In this document: positions 43,165 to 51,862 of the stretch, one piece after another
Layout: the number at the start of each line of letters is the position of its first letter
Position numbering within the stretch: position 1 is the first letter of the stretch
Assembly: GCF_016100455.1 (NCBI RefSeq)
Contig: NZ_JACFSK010000001.1
Coordinates: 186,001 to 250,000 of the forward strand
From: Bartonella sp. M0283
Lineage (GTDB): Bacteria; Pseudomonadota; Alphaproteobacteria; Rhizobiales; Rhizobiaceae
DNA length: 64,000 bases
Direction of reading: 5' to 3'
Notes under the pieces: generated by a model
Told to the model about the DNA's origin: nothing
Seen by the model: the letters and a program-made list of their open reading frames with translations, nothing else
The model's database searches: none
Program-made: the position numbers and the translations under genes

Positions 43165-43556
43165 AGGATAGCGCCTCTCGTTTTTCCATGCGGATGAGAC
43201 AAAATTCACATTGAATGGTCTTTTCTAAAGAGATTGCATTGTTTCATCGCATAGTAGGTTCACTGATAAAGCCAAACAGACCGGCTTAAAAATGAACAAA
43301 GATTGCGCTAGTGTTCCCAATTTTTATCATAGGTTTATTATGCGTTCCGCCGGTATCTTAATCGCCTGTTTTTCCATTACTCCGAAGAGAGCGCCAATTT
43401 CATCGGCTAATGACCAACAATGTCATTTTTGCTTAATTGCTTTTATAAAACCCAACAACACCAATCGCTTTCAATGGATATTTTAGTAGTGTCATGACAT
43501 TCTACACGATATAAATAAAACTGATGGTGCAAAATGTACTTTTTCTAAACAAAACT
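43165..43556. promoter_or_regulatory. Regulatory gap with palindrome TGTCATGACA
   Basis: No gene is supported in these 392 bases. TGTCATGACA at 43490-43499 is a perfect palindrome, 58 bases before the next repressor's probable start, and shares its half-site with the element at 42514. It is a good operator candidate for one of the neighbouring repressors. Confidence 0.5.
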
Positions 43557-44255
43557 ATGGATTTGAAAGAACGTATAAAAAATTCGCGCATTGCAGCGAA
43601 GATGACACAAGAAGAGCTAGCAAGAGCGGTTGGCAAGACACGTAACGCTGTAGCCCAATGGGAGTCTGGGTTGACTCACCCGCGCCTGAACACTCTTGAA
43701 GATATTGCCGGAGCACTTGAAGTCTCGCTAGAATGGCTTCTTACCGGTAACACCCCGAATGTTGCTGAAACTGAAAAGACCCGAACAAATAGCAAAATGA
43801 GCGATGTGAAGTTCACTAATGGTACTTTATCGCCGCGCCAATACATGCCGCGGGAGGTTCCTGTGATGGGAACTGCTGCTTGTAACAGCGACAACGGTTT
43901 ATTTAAACTCGATTCATCAATCATTGATTACGTTCATAGGCCACCCGCTATGTTGATGACCAAGGATCTATATGCCTTATACGTCGAAGGGGACATTATG
44001 GAACCACGTTTTAATGCTGGTGATCTGGTTTTTGTCCACCCTCATAAACCGGTGCGTATTGGCGATTCAGTTGTGGTGCAGATTGCCAAAACTATAGATG
44101 AACCAATCAAGGCCATGATTGCCGTTTTGGCGAAACGAACATCGCACGAAGTGGTTCTAAAGAAATACAACCCCGAAAAAATCATCAATTTTGATAATGC
44201 GAATATTGTGTCTATTCATAAAATTTTGGAAATGAGGGAGTTATTTGGTCGCTGA
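43557..44255 (+). CDS. HTH plus S24-like repressor lacking the catalytic Ser
   Basis: From ATG 43557 the product has 232 residues (ATG 43524 is an alternative). An Xre helix-turn-helix covers about 1-60 (MTQEELARAVGKTRNAVAQW). The C-terminal S24-type domain has VEGDIMEPRFNAGDLVFVHP, where the nucleophile position of the G-D-S-M motif is Ile, so self-cleavage as in LexA is not expected. The fold is then kept for dimerisation. No Shine-Dalgarno sequence is evident, so it may be leaderless or poorly translated. It stands alone in its transcription unit, between the gene at 42604 and the membrane protein gene at 44471. Confidence 0.85.
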   Translation: MDLKERIKNSRIAAKMTQEELARAVGKTRNAVAQWESGLTHPRLNTLEDIAGALEVSLEWLLTGNTPNVAETEKTRTNSKMSDVKFTNGTLSPRQYMPREVPVMGTAACNSDNGLFKLDSSIIDYVHRPPAMLMTKDLYALYVEGDIMEPRFNAGDLVFVHPHKPVRIGDSVVVQIAKTIDEPIKAMIAVLAKRTSHEVVLKKYNPEKIINFDNANIVSIHKILEMRELFGR

Positions 44256-44470
44256 TGCGCATAACGAGTGCAGACTAACCGAAATATCTTCAATCAAGAT
44301 CGCCCCTTTATTTATTTATTTTAAAAAAATAAATAAAAATAAGAACATTATAAGAACATCTTGCCAAAAGATTAGATCCGACGTTGCATACGTGTACTGG
44401 TTTCCGATATTACAATTTTAACGAGAACGATTCCGGCGCATCGTATCAATATATGGGAGGGGGGAGAGAT

Positions 44471-45409
44471 ATGCCAATCCTGGAAAATCCAATTATAATC
44501 AAGTATGAAGGGCTTGATGCCGATAAGCATGAAATCGAGTTATCTTCCTTTGCTGAATCTCTTAAGGGCTTGGAAAAAATTATATCGGTTGCTGCTAATT
44601 TTGCCGTAAGTCAGCGCTACGTTAAACGCCGAGATGCCATGGTAGGTCGCGTCATGGCGACCACACCATCCGAAGGAAGTTTTGATTTCCCAGTAATCTT
44701 TTCATGGATAAGCCAAAACGGCTTAGCATCAACTACTGTTGGAGGTCTTATCGTAGTATTGGTAAGCTATATTTTCAGTAGATTATGTGGAACTAAGAAA
44801 GAAAACGAAGAGCTGCGTAAAGCTTTGGAGGCAGCCCTTAAGGAACGTGGCAACACGAACGAAGCCGTTATTCACCGGTTGCTTGATACTATTGACAATA
44901 TGGCGGTTTCACTGCGACCAGCCACGAAACAAGCTTTAACACCAATTGGTAAGTCAGCATCTAGCTTATCGGTCTCATCTAAAGACCAGAAAATAGAACC
45001 TTTTGTTGTTGGTAAAGCCGAAAAGAAAGCGGTTCTTTCTGACACACGTGTGCTTTCTGGCACACATGTTCTTTCTAAAAAGGTGGTTGTTCCCAAAAAA
45101 GAGCTTTTTTATGAACAACCGGTTCTTCTTCAAGAAGTGGTTCGATCTGAAGACACTACAGAAACGTTAGATGAAATGGTGTACGACGTCAGGTTTCACG
45201 AAATGAATAAAGACACAAAGACTTGTCGAATTTCATTTTTGAATGATGATGGAAGCAGAATAACTGCTGTTATTAATGACCCTTGTTTCAAACTTGAAGA
45301 AAATAATTATATAAAAGCCTTTGCCAATAATACTTACATACCGGTCAAGGCTAGAGCAATTGTTAAAAAGGGAAAGATAATTCAGCTTGTTATCAGCAAT
45401 TCGATGTAA
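44471..45409 (+). CDS. Immunity-region membrane protein of unknown family
   Basis: ATG 44471 is chosen because GGGAGGGGGGAGA precedes it; 29 further codons are open upstream. The 312-residue product begins with a conserved-looking part (NPIIIKYEGLDADKHEIELS, FAESLKGLEKIISVAANFAV), then one membrane span (about 92-111, TTVGGLIVVLVSYIFSRLCG) followed by a coiled-coil-like helix (KENEELRKALEAALKERG). The C-terminus (about 230-312) is beta-rich (MVYDVRFHEMNKDTKTCRIS). I recall similar proteins beside phage repressor genes but no function. Membrane topology and position allow superinfection exclusion as a hypothesis. Confidence 0.65.
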   Translation: MPILENPIIIKYEGLDADKHEIELSSFAESLKGLEKIISVAANFAVSQRYVKRRDAMVGRVMATTPSEGSFDFPVIFSWISQNGLASTTVGGLIVVLVSYIFSRLCGTKKENEELRKALEAALKERGNTNEAVIHRLLDTIDNMAVSLRPATKQALTPIGKSASSLSVSSKDQKIEPFVVGKAEKKAVLSDTRVLSGTHVLSKKVVVPKKELFYEQPVLLQEVVRSEDTTETLDEMVYDVRFHEMNKDTKTCRISFLNDDGSRITAVINDPCFKLEENNYIKAFANNTYIPVKARAIVKKGKIIQLVISNSM

Positions 45410-45429
45410 GACTTATTTTACTTATATTA

Positions 45430-45450
45430 CACCGCTTCGGTGGGGTTTAT
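45430..45450 (+). terminator. Weak terminator after the membrane protein gene
   Basis: CACCG-CTT-CGGTG forms a five-bp stem, followed by GGGTTTATATT. It lies 20 bases after the stop at 45409 and fits a short, weak rho-independent terminator. Confidence 0.5.
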
Positions 45451-45635
45451 ATTACTTTGCGTCGGCCGCATATCACCACGCAATAGGCTTGTTATTTTCA
45501 ATCGTATAAAATATACATAAAATAATTTTTGTTATTGATTGATAAAACCGGTTTTCTTTATTCAATAAAAATCTTGATGTTTTTCTTTTTATGATATTCT
45601 GAACTCGAATATTCCAGGCTAAAAAAGGAACTATT

Positions 45636-46277
45636 ATGAGCCTCGATACCCGCATTTTTGAAGCGAGGAAAAAAGCTCACCTTACGCAAAATAAGCTTGC
45701 CTCTCTTGTTCATGTAACAAAGGCTGCAGTTTCGAGTTGGGAGCATGGCACTGTACCGCGTCAAGATAAAATTGCGGACATAGCGAAAGCTACAAATGTC
45801 TCGCTGGAATGGCTTCTACTTGGAGATAAAAATGCGGGTGAATACGATAGCCAGCAGATATCTGACAGACCAGCAATAAAGCTCATTCCCGTTTATGGGC
45901 AAGCAGTAGCGGGAATAAATGGCGAGTTTGCTTTTGACGGTAAAAAGTTGTTTGAGGTGCCTTGCCCGACTCAATTATTGAATGTGGAAAACGCCTATGG
46001 CGTGGAGGTTGCAGGTGACACAATGTCCCCGCGCTATGAAGATGGCGAAATTGTTTATGTCGACACAGTGCGAAGAATAAAAAAGGGCGATTATGTCGTT
46101 GCGCAAATAATGATGAAGGAAGAGGATAGTTTTCCAACGGCATTCATCAAGCGCTTTATTCGCCATAATGAAAAAGAGCTGGTGCTTACACAATTAAATC
46201 CGGCGAAAGAACTGGTTTTTCCGCATCAACGCGTTGTTTCAGTTCATTATATAGCCTTGGCAGGCGAAGGGCTTTAG
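45636..46277 (+). CDS. HTH plus S24-like repressor with Thr in place of Ser
   Basis: A 213-residue repressor. AAAGGAACT precedes the ATG. The helix-turn-helix is about 1-62 (TQNKLASLVHVTKAAVSSWE). The C-terminal domain has VEVAGDTMSPRYEDGEIVYV, in which Ser of G-D-S-M is Thr, and TAFIKRFIRH with the Lys partner. Thr can sometimes act as a nucleophile, so activity cannot be excluded. The gene is 38 bases before the double-HTH repressor gene, so the two are probably cotranscribed. Confidence 0.87.
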   Translation: MSLDTRIFEARKKAHLTQNKLASLVHVTKAAVSSWEHGTVPRQDKIADIAKATNVSLEWLLLGDKNAGEYDSQQISDRPAIKLIPVYGQAVAGINGEFAFDGKKLFEVPCPTQLLNVENAYGVEVAGDTMSPRYEDGEIVYVDTVRRIKKGDYVVAQIMMKEEDSFPTAFIKRFIRHNEKELVLTQLNPAKELVFPHQRVVSVHYIALAGEGL

Positions 46278-46315
46278 AGGCGGTCTATCCATAGTTTTTG
46301 GTGCAGGAGTGGGGC

Positions 46316-47179
46316 ATGGAAGAAGAGAAGAACAAAGAAATCGGCAATAGACTAAAAGCAGCGAGAAAAGCTGCCGGTTTTTCCTCGGCTACCGAAGCAG
46401 CTACGGCTTTAGGCATGAATTATCGTACTTATGCTGGCCATGAAAATGGTAATCGAGGGATTAGCCGCAATACGTTAGAGCTATATGCAAAGCGGTTTGG
46501 TGTTACAACAGATTGGTTATTAAGCGGAAGAAAAGATGCGGTCGGCAATAGCTATAAAAGAAAAATCGACGAAAAATTAAGTTTTATTATGGAAGCAACC
46601 GGCTGGAGGCAAGCTGATCTTGCAGAAAAGCTTTCAGTGACGCAAGCATGTATTAGTAGGTGGTTTTCAGGAGCAGACCCACGTGGAGAGCACCGCGATA
46701 AAATAACTGAAATTTATAACGCGATCACTGGAAAAAGCGAGATTACCGGAAATACTCAAACTCCTTCAAAAAGCTATGTTCCGTTGATGGGATATGTTGG
46801 AGCAGGGGCAAAAATTGAACCGGATTTCGGAGAGATGCCACCCGACGGATTAGGTGTCGTCGAGATTCCCTTTTCAATGCCTGCTGATATGGTGGCTTTT
46901 CGGGTTCGTGGGGATTTGATGTTACCGGTTTATCGGGAAGGCCATATCATCATCGTATATCGAAACCAGACGAAGCCGCTTGAAGCTTTTTATGGTGAAG
47001 AAGCTGTTGTTCAAACAAGTGATGGTCGCCGTTTCATTAAAACGATTATGCGCGGTGCAGAAGGCGTCAATCTTATTTCGTGGAATGCCAGACCGATGGA
47101 AGGCGTTAAGCTGAAATGGATAGGGGAGATATTCGCAATTTTACCACGTCAAGTGTTGCGTTTATTGGTAGAAAGTTAG
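46316..47179 (+). CDS. Two-HTH S24-like repressor with Leu in place of Ser
   Basis: ATG 46316 follows AGGAGTGGGGC; the product has 287 residues. Two helix-turn-helix domains lie in series: about 1-60 (SATEAATALGMNYRTYAGHE) and about 85-135 (WRQADLAEKLSVTQACISRW). An S24-type domain follows (about 150-287) with FRVRGDLMLPVYREGHIIIV, where Ser of G-D-S-M is Leu, and RRFIKTIMRG. Two DNA-binding domains in one chain are unusual for phage repressors and could allow contact with two half-sites per monomer. It lies in a short operon with the preceding repressor gene. Confidence 0.87.
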   Translation: MEEEKNKEIGNRLKAARKAAGFSSATEAATALGMNYRTYAGHENGNRGISRNTLELYAKRFGVTTDWLLSGRKDAVGNSYKRKIDEKLSFIMEATGWRQADLAEKLSVTQACISRWFSGADPRGEHRDKITEIYNAITGKSEITGNTQTPSKSYVPLMGYVGAGAKIEPDFGEMPPDGLGVVEIPFSMPADMVAFRVRGDLMLPVYREGHIIIVYRNQTKPLEAFYGEEAVVQTSDGRRFIKTIMRGAEGVNLISWNARPMEGVKLKWIGEIFAILPRQVLRLLVES

Positions 47180-47256
47180 GCTAGAGGGCGGTTTAAAGAA
47201 TGGGTGTAGAGCACACCCCTTGCTGACACTCTGTTATGAATGTGTAGGAGGAAATT

Positions 47257-47577
47257 TTGTCACAACCACAAACTTTGGACGACTGGCGTGTGCGTTTGGC
47301 ACAAAAAATCGAAGAGAGCGGCAAATCGATGCGAGCGATTTCTCTCGCTTGCGGCAGAGGTCCCGGCTATGTTTTTACAATTATGAAAGACAGGAAAAAC
47401 CCTACGGCCGAGACACTCGCGGAAATATGTACAGAAGTCGGTACAAGTGTGTCTTATGTTTTGCATGGTATTGATATTTTTGCCGAAGAGGAATTGGTCG
47501 AGCTTTTTTCGCAGGCTTCACCAGACGTGCGCAATGCAATCTTAACGCTTTTGCGGGCGAGAACCGGCTTAAAATAA
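47257..47577 (+). CDS. Small Xre-type HTH regulator
   Basis: A 106-residue protein starting at TTG 47257, six bases after AGGAGG. It has one helix-turn-helix (about 15-70; RAISLACGRGPGYVFTIMKD) and a short C-terminal helix (about 78-104; FSQASPDVRNAILTLLRART). There is no S24 domain, so it may be a Cro-like or autonomous regulator. A short inverted repeat with T-run (47591-47612) follows as a possible terminator. It is transcribed toward the leftward gene at 47649. Confidence 0.8.
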   Translation: MSQPQTLDDWRVRLAQKIEESGKSMRAISLACGRGPGYVFTIMKDRKNPTAETLAEICTEVGTSVSYVLHGIDIFAEEELVELFSQASPDVRNAILTLLRARTGLK

Positions 47578-47648
47578 ATAAAATATCTGGCCGCCTTTTG
47601 GTGGTTTTCTGTAAAAAACGATTGCAGAATGATCGATGCGGCGTGTGG

Positions 47649-48014
47649 TCATTTCTCAGGGCTTTTGTGGCTCTGGACTAACGCCTCAACCATCGCAATG
47701 ATCGCTTGCTGCCATTCGGGCGAAACAGAGTCAAACATAGCTAATAGGTGTTGCTTCCTGCTATCAGGGAAAATCGATGGCATCAAATTGTCTGGCCATT
47801 GACCAAAAAATTCAACTATTTTTAAAAACTCATCTGCCTGCATTGAGCGGGGTTCTTTGCCAGCCTCCAGGTTCAACAAGCGCGTTAATTGGGTGGGAGT
47901 TATCTTTAAAAAATCTGCCAGTTTTTTCATAGTTCCTCGCGGCATAGGATCTATCTGGTCTTTCACCCACAATTTTATTTTCTTTTGAATATCCATTTTA
48001 TTTTGCATATCCAT
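47649..48014 (-). CDS. HTH-type regulator on the minus strand
   Basis: A 121-residue protein (start 48014; ATG 47996 is an alternative, because MDMQNKMDIQKKIK repeats its own beginning). The helix-turn-helix is about 28-52 (KKLADFLKITPTQLTRLLNL), followed by EFLKIVEFFGQWPDNLMPSI, common to Xre-family proteins. The C-terminal helix (SPEWQQAIIAMVEALVQS) is like that of the regulator at 47257. Convergent orientation to that gene suggests opposing control. It is the last phage-like gene on the right. Confidence 0.72.
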   Translation of the reverse strand: MDMQNKMDIQKKIKLWVKDQIDPMPRGTMKKLADFLKITPTQLTRLLNLEAGKEPRSMQADEFLKIVEFFGQWPDNLMPSIFPDSRKQHLLAMFDSVSPEWQQAIIAMVEALVQSHKSPEK

Positions 48015-48708
48015 TTTATTTCCCTGTCATCAAAATACAACTGTCGCCGCATTGTAAGAGCTATCCTACAAGAAAAAATATCCGAAAAATAATTTTGGCT
48101 TTTGGTTGATGAACAGTTTGAATGTGCACATAGCCTACTTGAAATTGCATTGAATGCATGAAGAAGCAAGAGCCGATCCGTCATTACTTGGGCGCCAAGA
48201 ATGTATGCGATGAAGTGCAACAATAAGCTATTTGTTATTGTCACAAGCGAATTGGCAAAATCTGCCAATGTTTCCGGAAATCGTTTTGCTTGGGAAAATA
48301 TCAAGCCTTATCAAAAAGTCTGAAGAACCATTCTTGGGCAGAAAAGGTCATGGGGATTGCACGGAAACTCTATTGTTCGAACCCGTACCGGTTTTCCATG
48401 ATGCTGATGGTTTGCTGCGTTTAACGTTTCGTTTTTCAGTTTTAAAAGTTTATTTCCACCGGTTTCCGGTTTTTACAGGTTCCGGCCGTTCCGCATTGTC
48501 TTGAATGAAGAGCTGCCGCCATTCTCAAAACCCGTTTTAAAAGCTCATTTCCACCAGTTTCCGGTTTTACCGGTTTCGGCCATTGCGCTTCATGTTAAAC
48601 GCAGAGCTGCTGCCATTCCTCACTCCGATTTTTCATCCGAAAACACAAGCGTTCGGAAAATGCAGTTTTTAGAAAAATAAGCATTCGTGCGGTCTATGCC
48701 AGAAGCAA
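48015..48708. other. Gap with gene remnant and 95-bp direct repeat
   Basis: No intact gene. It holds the remnant at 48286 and two adjacent copies of a 95-bp sequence (48440-48534 and 48535 to about 48625), each with TTTTAAAAG, TTTCCACC(G/A)GTTTCCGG and AGCTGC(C/T)GCCATTC. The right prophage boundary may lie here. Confidence 0.55.
48286..48390 (+). pseudogene. Decayed copy of the gene at 42604
   Basis: Forward text reads FAWENIK in one frame, then KSLKNHSWAEKVMGIARKLY after a one-base shift near 48314. Both match FSWGDIK and KSLEHHSRAEKVMALAWKLY of the protein at 42604. Only this part remains; there is no start. It shows that the gene family was once duplicated at this end of the prophage. 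Confidence 0.75.
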
Positions 48709-49428
48709 TTATCTCCGCGCTGGCGGGAAGCTTTTCGGCATATAAGTGCCGGTCGGCTGATCGGTCAAAATCTCGTTTGGCCGCGAAGCATTGGATTGAG
48801 CAGTGGCAAGTTGTTCGGCCGCTTTTCCGGTTGCGGAATTCTCTCCGTTCCGGTTCAGAATTTCTTTGATATCGTTGAGTTCACTGTCAACCTCAGAAGA
48901 GGCTTCACCATCTTTCCCGAAATAGACATCAAGTATTTGGTCAACTTCTTTCGCCTTTTGTGAAGATGGGTCAGCCATTGCCTTGACAATGTCTTCCGCC
49001 TTCAAGCCTAATTTATCAAGGCCGAGCCGTTTAGTGATTCTATCCATAAATTCTTCATAACCTACCGGGTCTTGAGATTTCATGTAAGCCAATTTTTTGC
49101 CGATAAAATCGGCCAGACGTTTGAGATCTGCTCCACCTTTATCAAGATCAACGCCAACGCTCCTTGCTATTTCTTTCAGTATTTTTGCTTTGAATTCGCT
49201 TTTGCTCATACGGCTATTATCAAATACCGTAGCGCCTGCTATCTTGCTGCGGATTTTGTCATAGGTCGATTTTTCTTCCGCTTTCAAAGGAGAGCCTGTT
49301 TCTTTGGCTTTAAAAATCTGTTCCGTCGTCGTGGGAGCGCGTTTGGCCTGTTGTTCGACCTGATCAATCCTCTCTTGCAAGATTTTGACAGAAGCGAATT
49401 TCAAATTCTGAACCGGTGTCATTGCCAT
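48709..49428 (-). CDS. Hypothetical soluble protein
   Basis: ATG 49428 is chosen because GGGAGAG lies ahead at good spacing. The 239-residue product is hydrophilic and largely helical (ERIDQVEQQAKRAPTTTEQI, KSEFKAKILKEIARSVGVDL, KRLADFIGKKLAYMKSQDPV), with a Gly/Asn/Pro-rich tail (TDQPTGTYMPKSFPP). No signal peptide, membrane span or known domain is recognised. It could be a phage structural or secreted effector-like protein, or a host gene at the prophage border; the sequence does not decide. Confidence 0.7.
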   Translation of the reverse strand: MAMTPVQNLKFASVKILQERIDQVEQQAKRAPTTTEQIFKAKETGSPLKAEEKSTYDKIRSKIAGATVFDNSRMSKSEFKAKILKEIARSVGVDLDKGGADLKRLADFIGKKLAYMKSQDPVGYEEFMDRITKRLGLDKLGLKAEDIVKAMADPSSQKAKEVDQILDVYFGKDGEASSEVDSELNDIKEILNRNGENSATGKAAEQLATAQSNASRPNEILTDQPTGTYMPKSFPPARR

Positions 49429-50087
49429 GATAGTCTCTCCCACAATTTACTCGTGTACAGTACTCGGTCTACATTAATCTGTTAATAGATCATGTATTAT
49501 TAGATTATTATTTTACACGTTAATTTTTTGAAAGTAAAGTTTCAATATAAAACATGAAATTCCTGCGCCGGCATTGAAGTTAAAAACAACATATCGAGAG
49601 AAATGTTTAACTCTGCTGGAAGATCGCGAAAATCTATTTCGCCAAAATTCCAAATGACACTATTTTTTTGAATAAAAACAGAAGGCCAAAAAGCCGCTTT
49701 CCAAAAGCAATAGGATAATTTCGAGAATATCAATCAAAACATAATGTTAAGGAATGTCTGAATGGAAATGAAAAATTGCTTTTTGTGAAAGAGGGAGCAG
49801 TGTTGAAAGGCGAGGTCAATTGCCAGAACACAGTTTTATGGGCGAAACCGTGTCAGCTCACGGGCAGATTTCATCCGGTTACACAATTTTGATAGAGCAC
49901 AATTATTTTTCATTGAATAGAAGAAAAACTGCCCACAATTTACCATTTTTACCGCACATGACATGATGAGAAGTCGATCGTCATAAATTTGGCAGGAATT
50001 TTTCAGAAGTTCGTTTTTTGTTTATCTTATTGAAACTGTTCATTGCTTAAATGGCGTGGCATAGTTTTCTCTGAAGGGTTATCAAGA
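49429..50087. other. Intergenic region ahead of the antiporter gene
   Basis: AT-rich 660-base gap with no supported gene. The frame at 49733-49542 (leftward) lacks any features. It probably holds the promoters of the divergent genes on either side. Confidence 0.45.
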
Positions 50088-51728
50088 GTGGAATCGGTTG
50101 TCGTGATATTGATATTGCTGGTCGCTGTCATCATCAGCGGCGCAATATCGCGCGCGCTTCCATTGCCCATTCCGTTACCGCTTATCCAGATTGCTGTTGG
50201 CGCAGTGGTTTCTCTTGCTGGCGACATGGGCGTAAAATTGCGGCCGGAAATGTTTTTCCTGTTGTTTTTACCGCCGCTTTTATTTCTTGACGGCTGGCGC
50301 ATCCCGAAAGACGGTTTGAAGCGCGACCGCTGGACCGTGCTTGAAATGGCACTGGGGCTTGTTGTCTTTACGGTTTTGGGGGTCGGCTTTTTCACCTATT
50401 GGATGATTCCGGCTATGCCGCTTTCGGTCGCTTTTGCGCTTGCTGCCATTGTTTCGCCAACCGATCCTGTGGCCGTTACAGCAATTGCCAAACGCTCTCC
50501 TATCCCGAAGCGCCTGATGCATATTCTGGAAGGTGAATCCCTGTTGAATGATGCGTCTGGTCTTGTCAGTATGCGCTTTGCTGTGGCAGCCGCCATGACC
50601 GGCTCCTTTTCGCTCATTGCGGCTTTCGGAACCTTTTTATGGACAGCCGTTGCCGGTCTTATTATCGGGGCGGCAACCACCTTCTGTGTCACTTGGGTGA
50701 GCAATTTCTGGAACAATAAATTCGGCGAGGAAACAGGTTCACATATTCTCATAAGCCTGCTTATTCCTTTTGCCGCCTATCTTGCCGCCGAACAGGTGGA
50801 TGCATCGGGAATCCTTGCCGCCGTTGCGGCCGGTATTTCCATGAGCTTTACCGAAGACAGTCTGCGCAATCTTGCTTTAACGCGCATTCGCAGGCTAGCT
50901 GTCTGGGACACGGTGCAATTTGTTGCCAATGGTGTCATTTTCGTCATTTTGGGTGAGCAACTTCCCCATATTGTAAGCGGCGCGGCAATCGTGGTTCAGG
51001 AAACCGGCCATCATGAACCGATCTGGCTTGTGGCCTATGTCATTTTAATCAATCTTGCACTCGCCGTACTCAGATTTATCTGGGTTTGGGTCTCACTGCG
51101 TTTTACGCTTGCACGTGCTTATCGGCGCGGTTTCAAACCTTTCGTGCCAAGCTGGCGGCTGGTTGCTGTGACATCGCTTGCCGGTGTTCGCGGTACGGTG
51201 ACCCTTGCCGGTGTTTTGACCTTGCCGCTGTTTTTGCCTGACGGTTCGCCATTTCCCGCCCGCGACCTTGCAATATTTCTGGCCACCGGCGTCATTCTGA
51301 TTTCGCTTGTCATGGCAAGTGTGTCTTTGCCATTCCTCCTCAAAGGTCTGGAATTGCCGCCCGAACCTTCCCACCAGAAGGAAGAGGAGCGCGCCCATAT
51401 TGCGGCTGCCGAAGCGGCCATCAAAGCGGTTGAACAGGCGGTGCACAATTGGGGTGAAGGCCGCAGCGATGCCGACCTTTATACAAGTGCGGGTGCGCGT
51501 GTCATGGCGAACTATCGTGATAGATTGGCCGACCAGAATATTTCGGATGCCGATGCGATCAACACGCAGAAGGTTGCCGAAATCGAGCGGCGTTTGCGCC
51601 TTGAAGCTTTGAAAGCCGAACGCCAGACCTATTTTGCTTTTGGCCGTCGTCACCAGCTTTCGGAAGAAACAACTGCAAAATTGATCCGCGAAGTCGATCT
51701 TCTGGAAACCCGTTTTTCAAACGGTTGA
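50088..51728 (+). CDS. Na+/H+ antiporter, CPA1 (NhaP) type
   Basis: I start at GTG 50088, after AAGGG, giving 546 residues (a TTG at 50043 is possible). About 12 membrane spans cover residues 1-420. Family motifs are LPPLLFLDGWRIP, the ion-binding SPTDPVAVTAIAK near 135, and LEGESLLNDASGLVS near 160. A cytosolic tail (about 430-546; EEERAHIAAAEAAIKAVEQA) follows, as in other CPA1 antiporters. It exchanges sodium or potassium for protons to hold internal pH and salt balance. It is a single-gene unit on the forward strand and a typical host gene. Confidence 0.92.
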   Translation: MESVVVILILLVAVIISGAISRALPLPIPLPLIQIAVGAVVSLAGDMGVKLRPEMFFLLFLPPLLFLDGWRIPKDGLKRDRWTVLEMALGLVVFTVLGVGFFTYWMIPAMPLSVAFALAAIVSPTDPVAVTAIAKRSPIPKRLMHILEGESLLNDASGLVSMRFAVAAAMTGSFSLIAAFGTFLWTAVAGLIIGAATTFCVTWVSNFWNNKFGEETGSHILISLLIPFAAYLAAEQVDASGILAAVAAGISMSFTEDSLRNLALTRIRRLAVWDTVQFVANGVIFVILGEQLPHIVSGAAIVVQETGHHEPIWLVAYVILINLALAVLRFIWVWVSLRFTLARAYRRGFKPFVPSWRLVAVTSLAGVRGTVTLAGVLTLPLFLPDGSPFPARDLAIFLATGVILISLVMASVSLPFLLKGLELPPEPSHQKEEERAHIAAAEAAIKAVEQAVHNWGEGRSDADLYTSAGARVMANYRDRLADQNISDADAINTQKVAEIERRLRLEALKAERQTYFAFGRRHQLSEETTAKLIREVDLLETRFSNG

Positions 51729-51862
51729 GGTGCAGAGTTTTGAAACGGCTTATGGGACAAGCGGTTCAAACCGCGAGGCCTGCGGGCTGTGGCTTGAATG
51801 GCAGAAAAGAACCGCCTAAAAAGAACGGCCTAAAAAGAACAGCCAAAAACAGAAAGCAGAGT

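Larger units (their letters stand above)
682..48014. mobile_element. Prophage of podovirus type with cargo genes
   Basis: Lysis, tail fibre, head-tail, capsid, scaffold, portal, terminase, replication-like and repressor genes occur in normal phage order, almost all leftward. The virion set (N4-gp56-type capsid, P22-like portal, gp4-like and gp10-like proteins, no tape measure or sheath) predicts a short-tailed particle. Cargo genes interrupt the order at 2.7-5.2, 5.8-6.3 and 23.0-36.5 kb. No integrase, tRNA or matching att repeats were found, so both ends are approximate: the left edge is set by the holin-like gene, the right by the last helix-turn-helix gene. The small terminase position is occupied by a frameshifted gene, so the phage may be defective. 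Confidence 0.85.
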
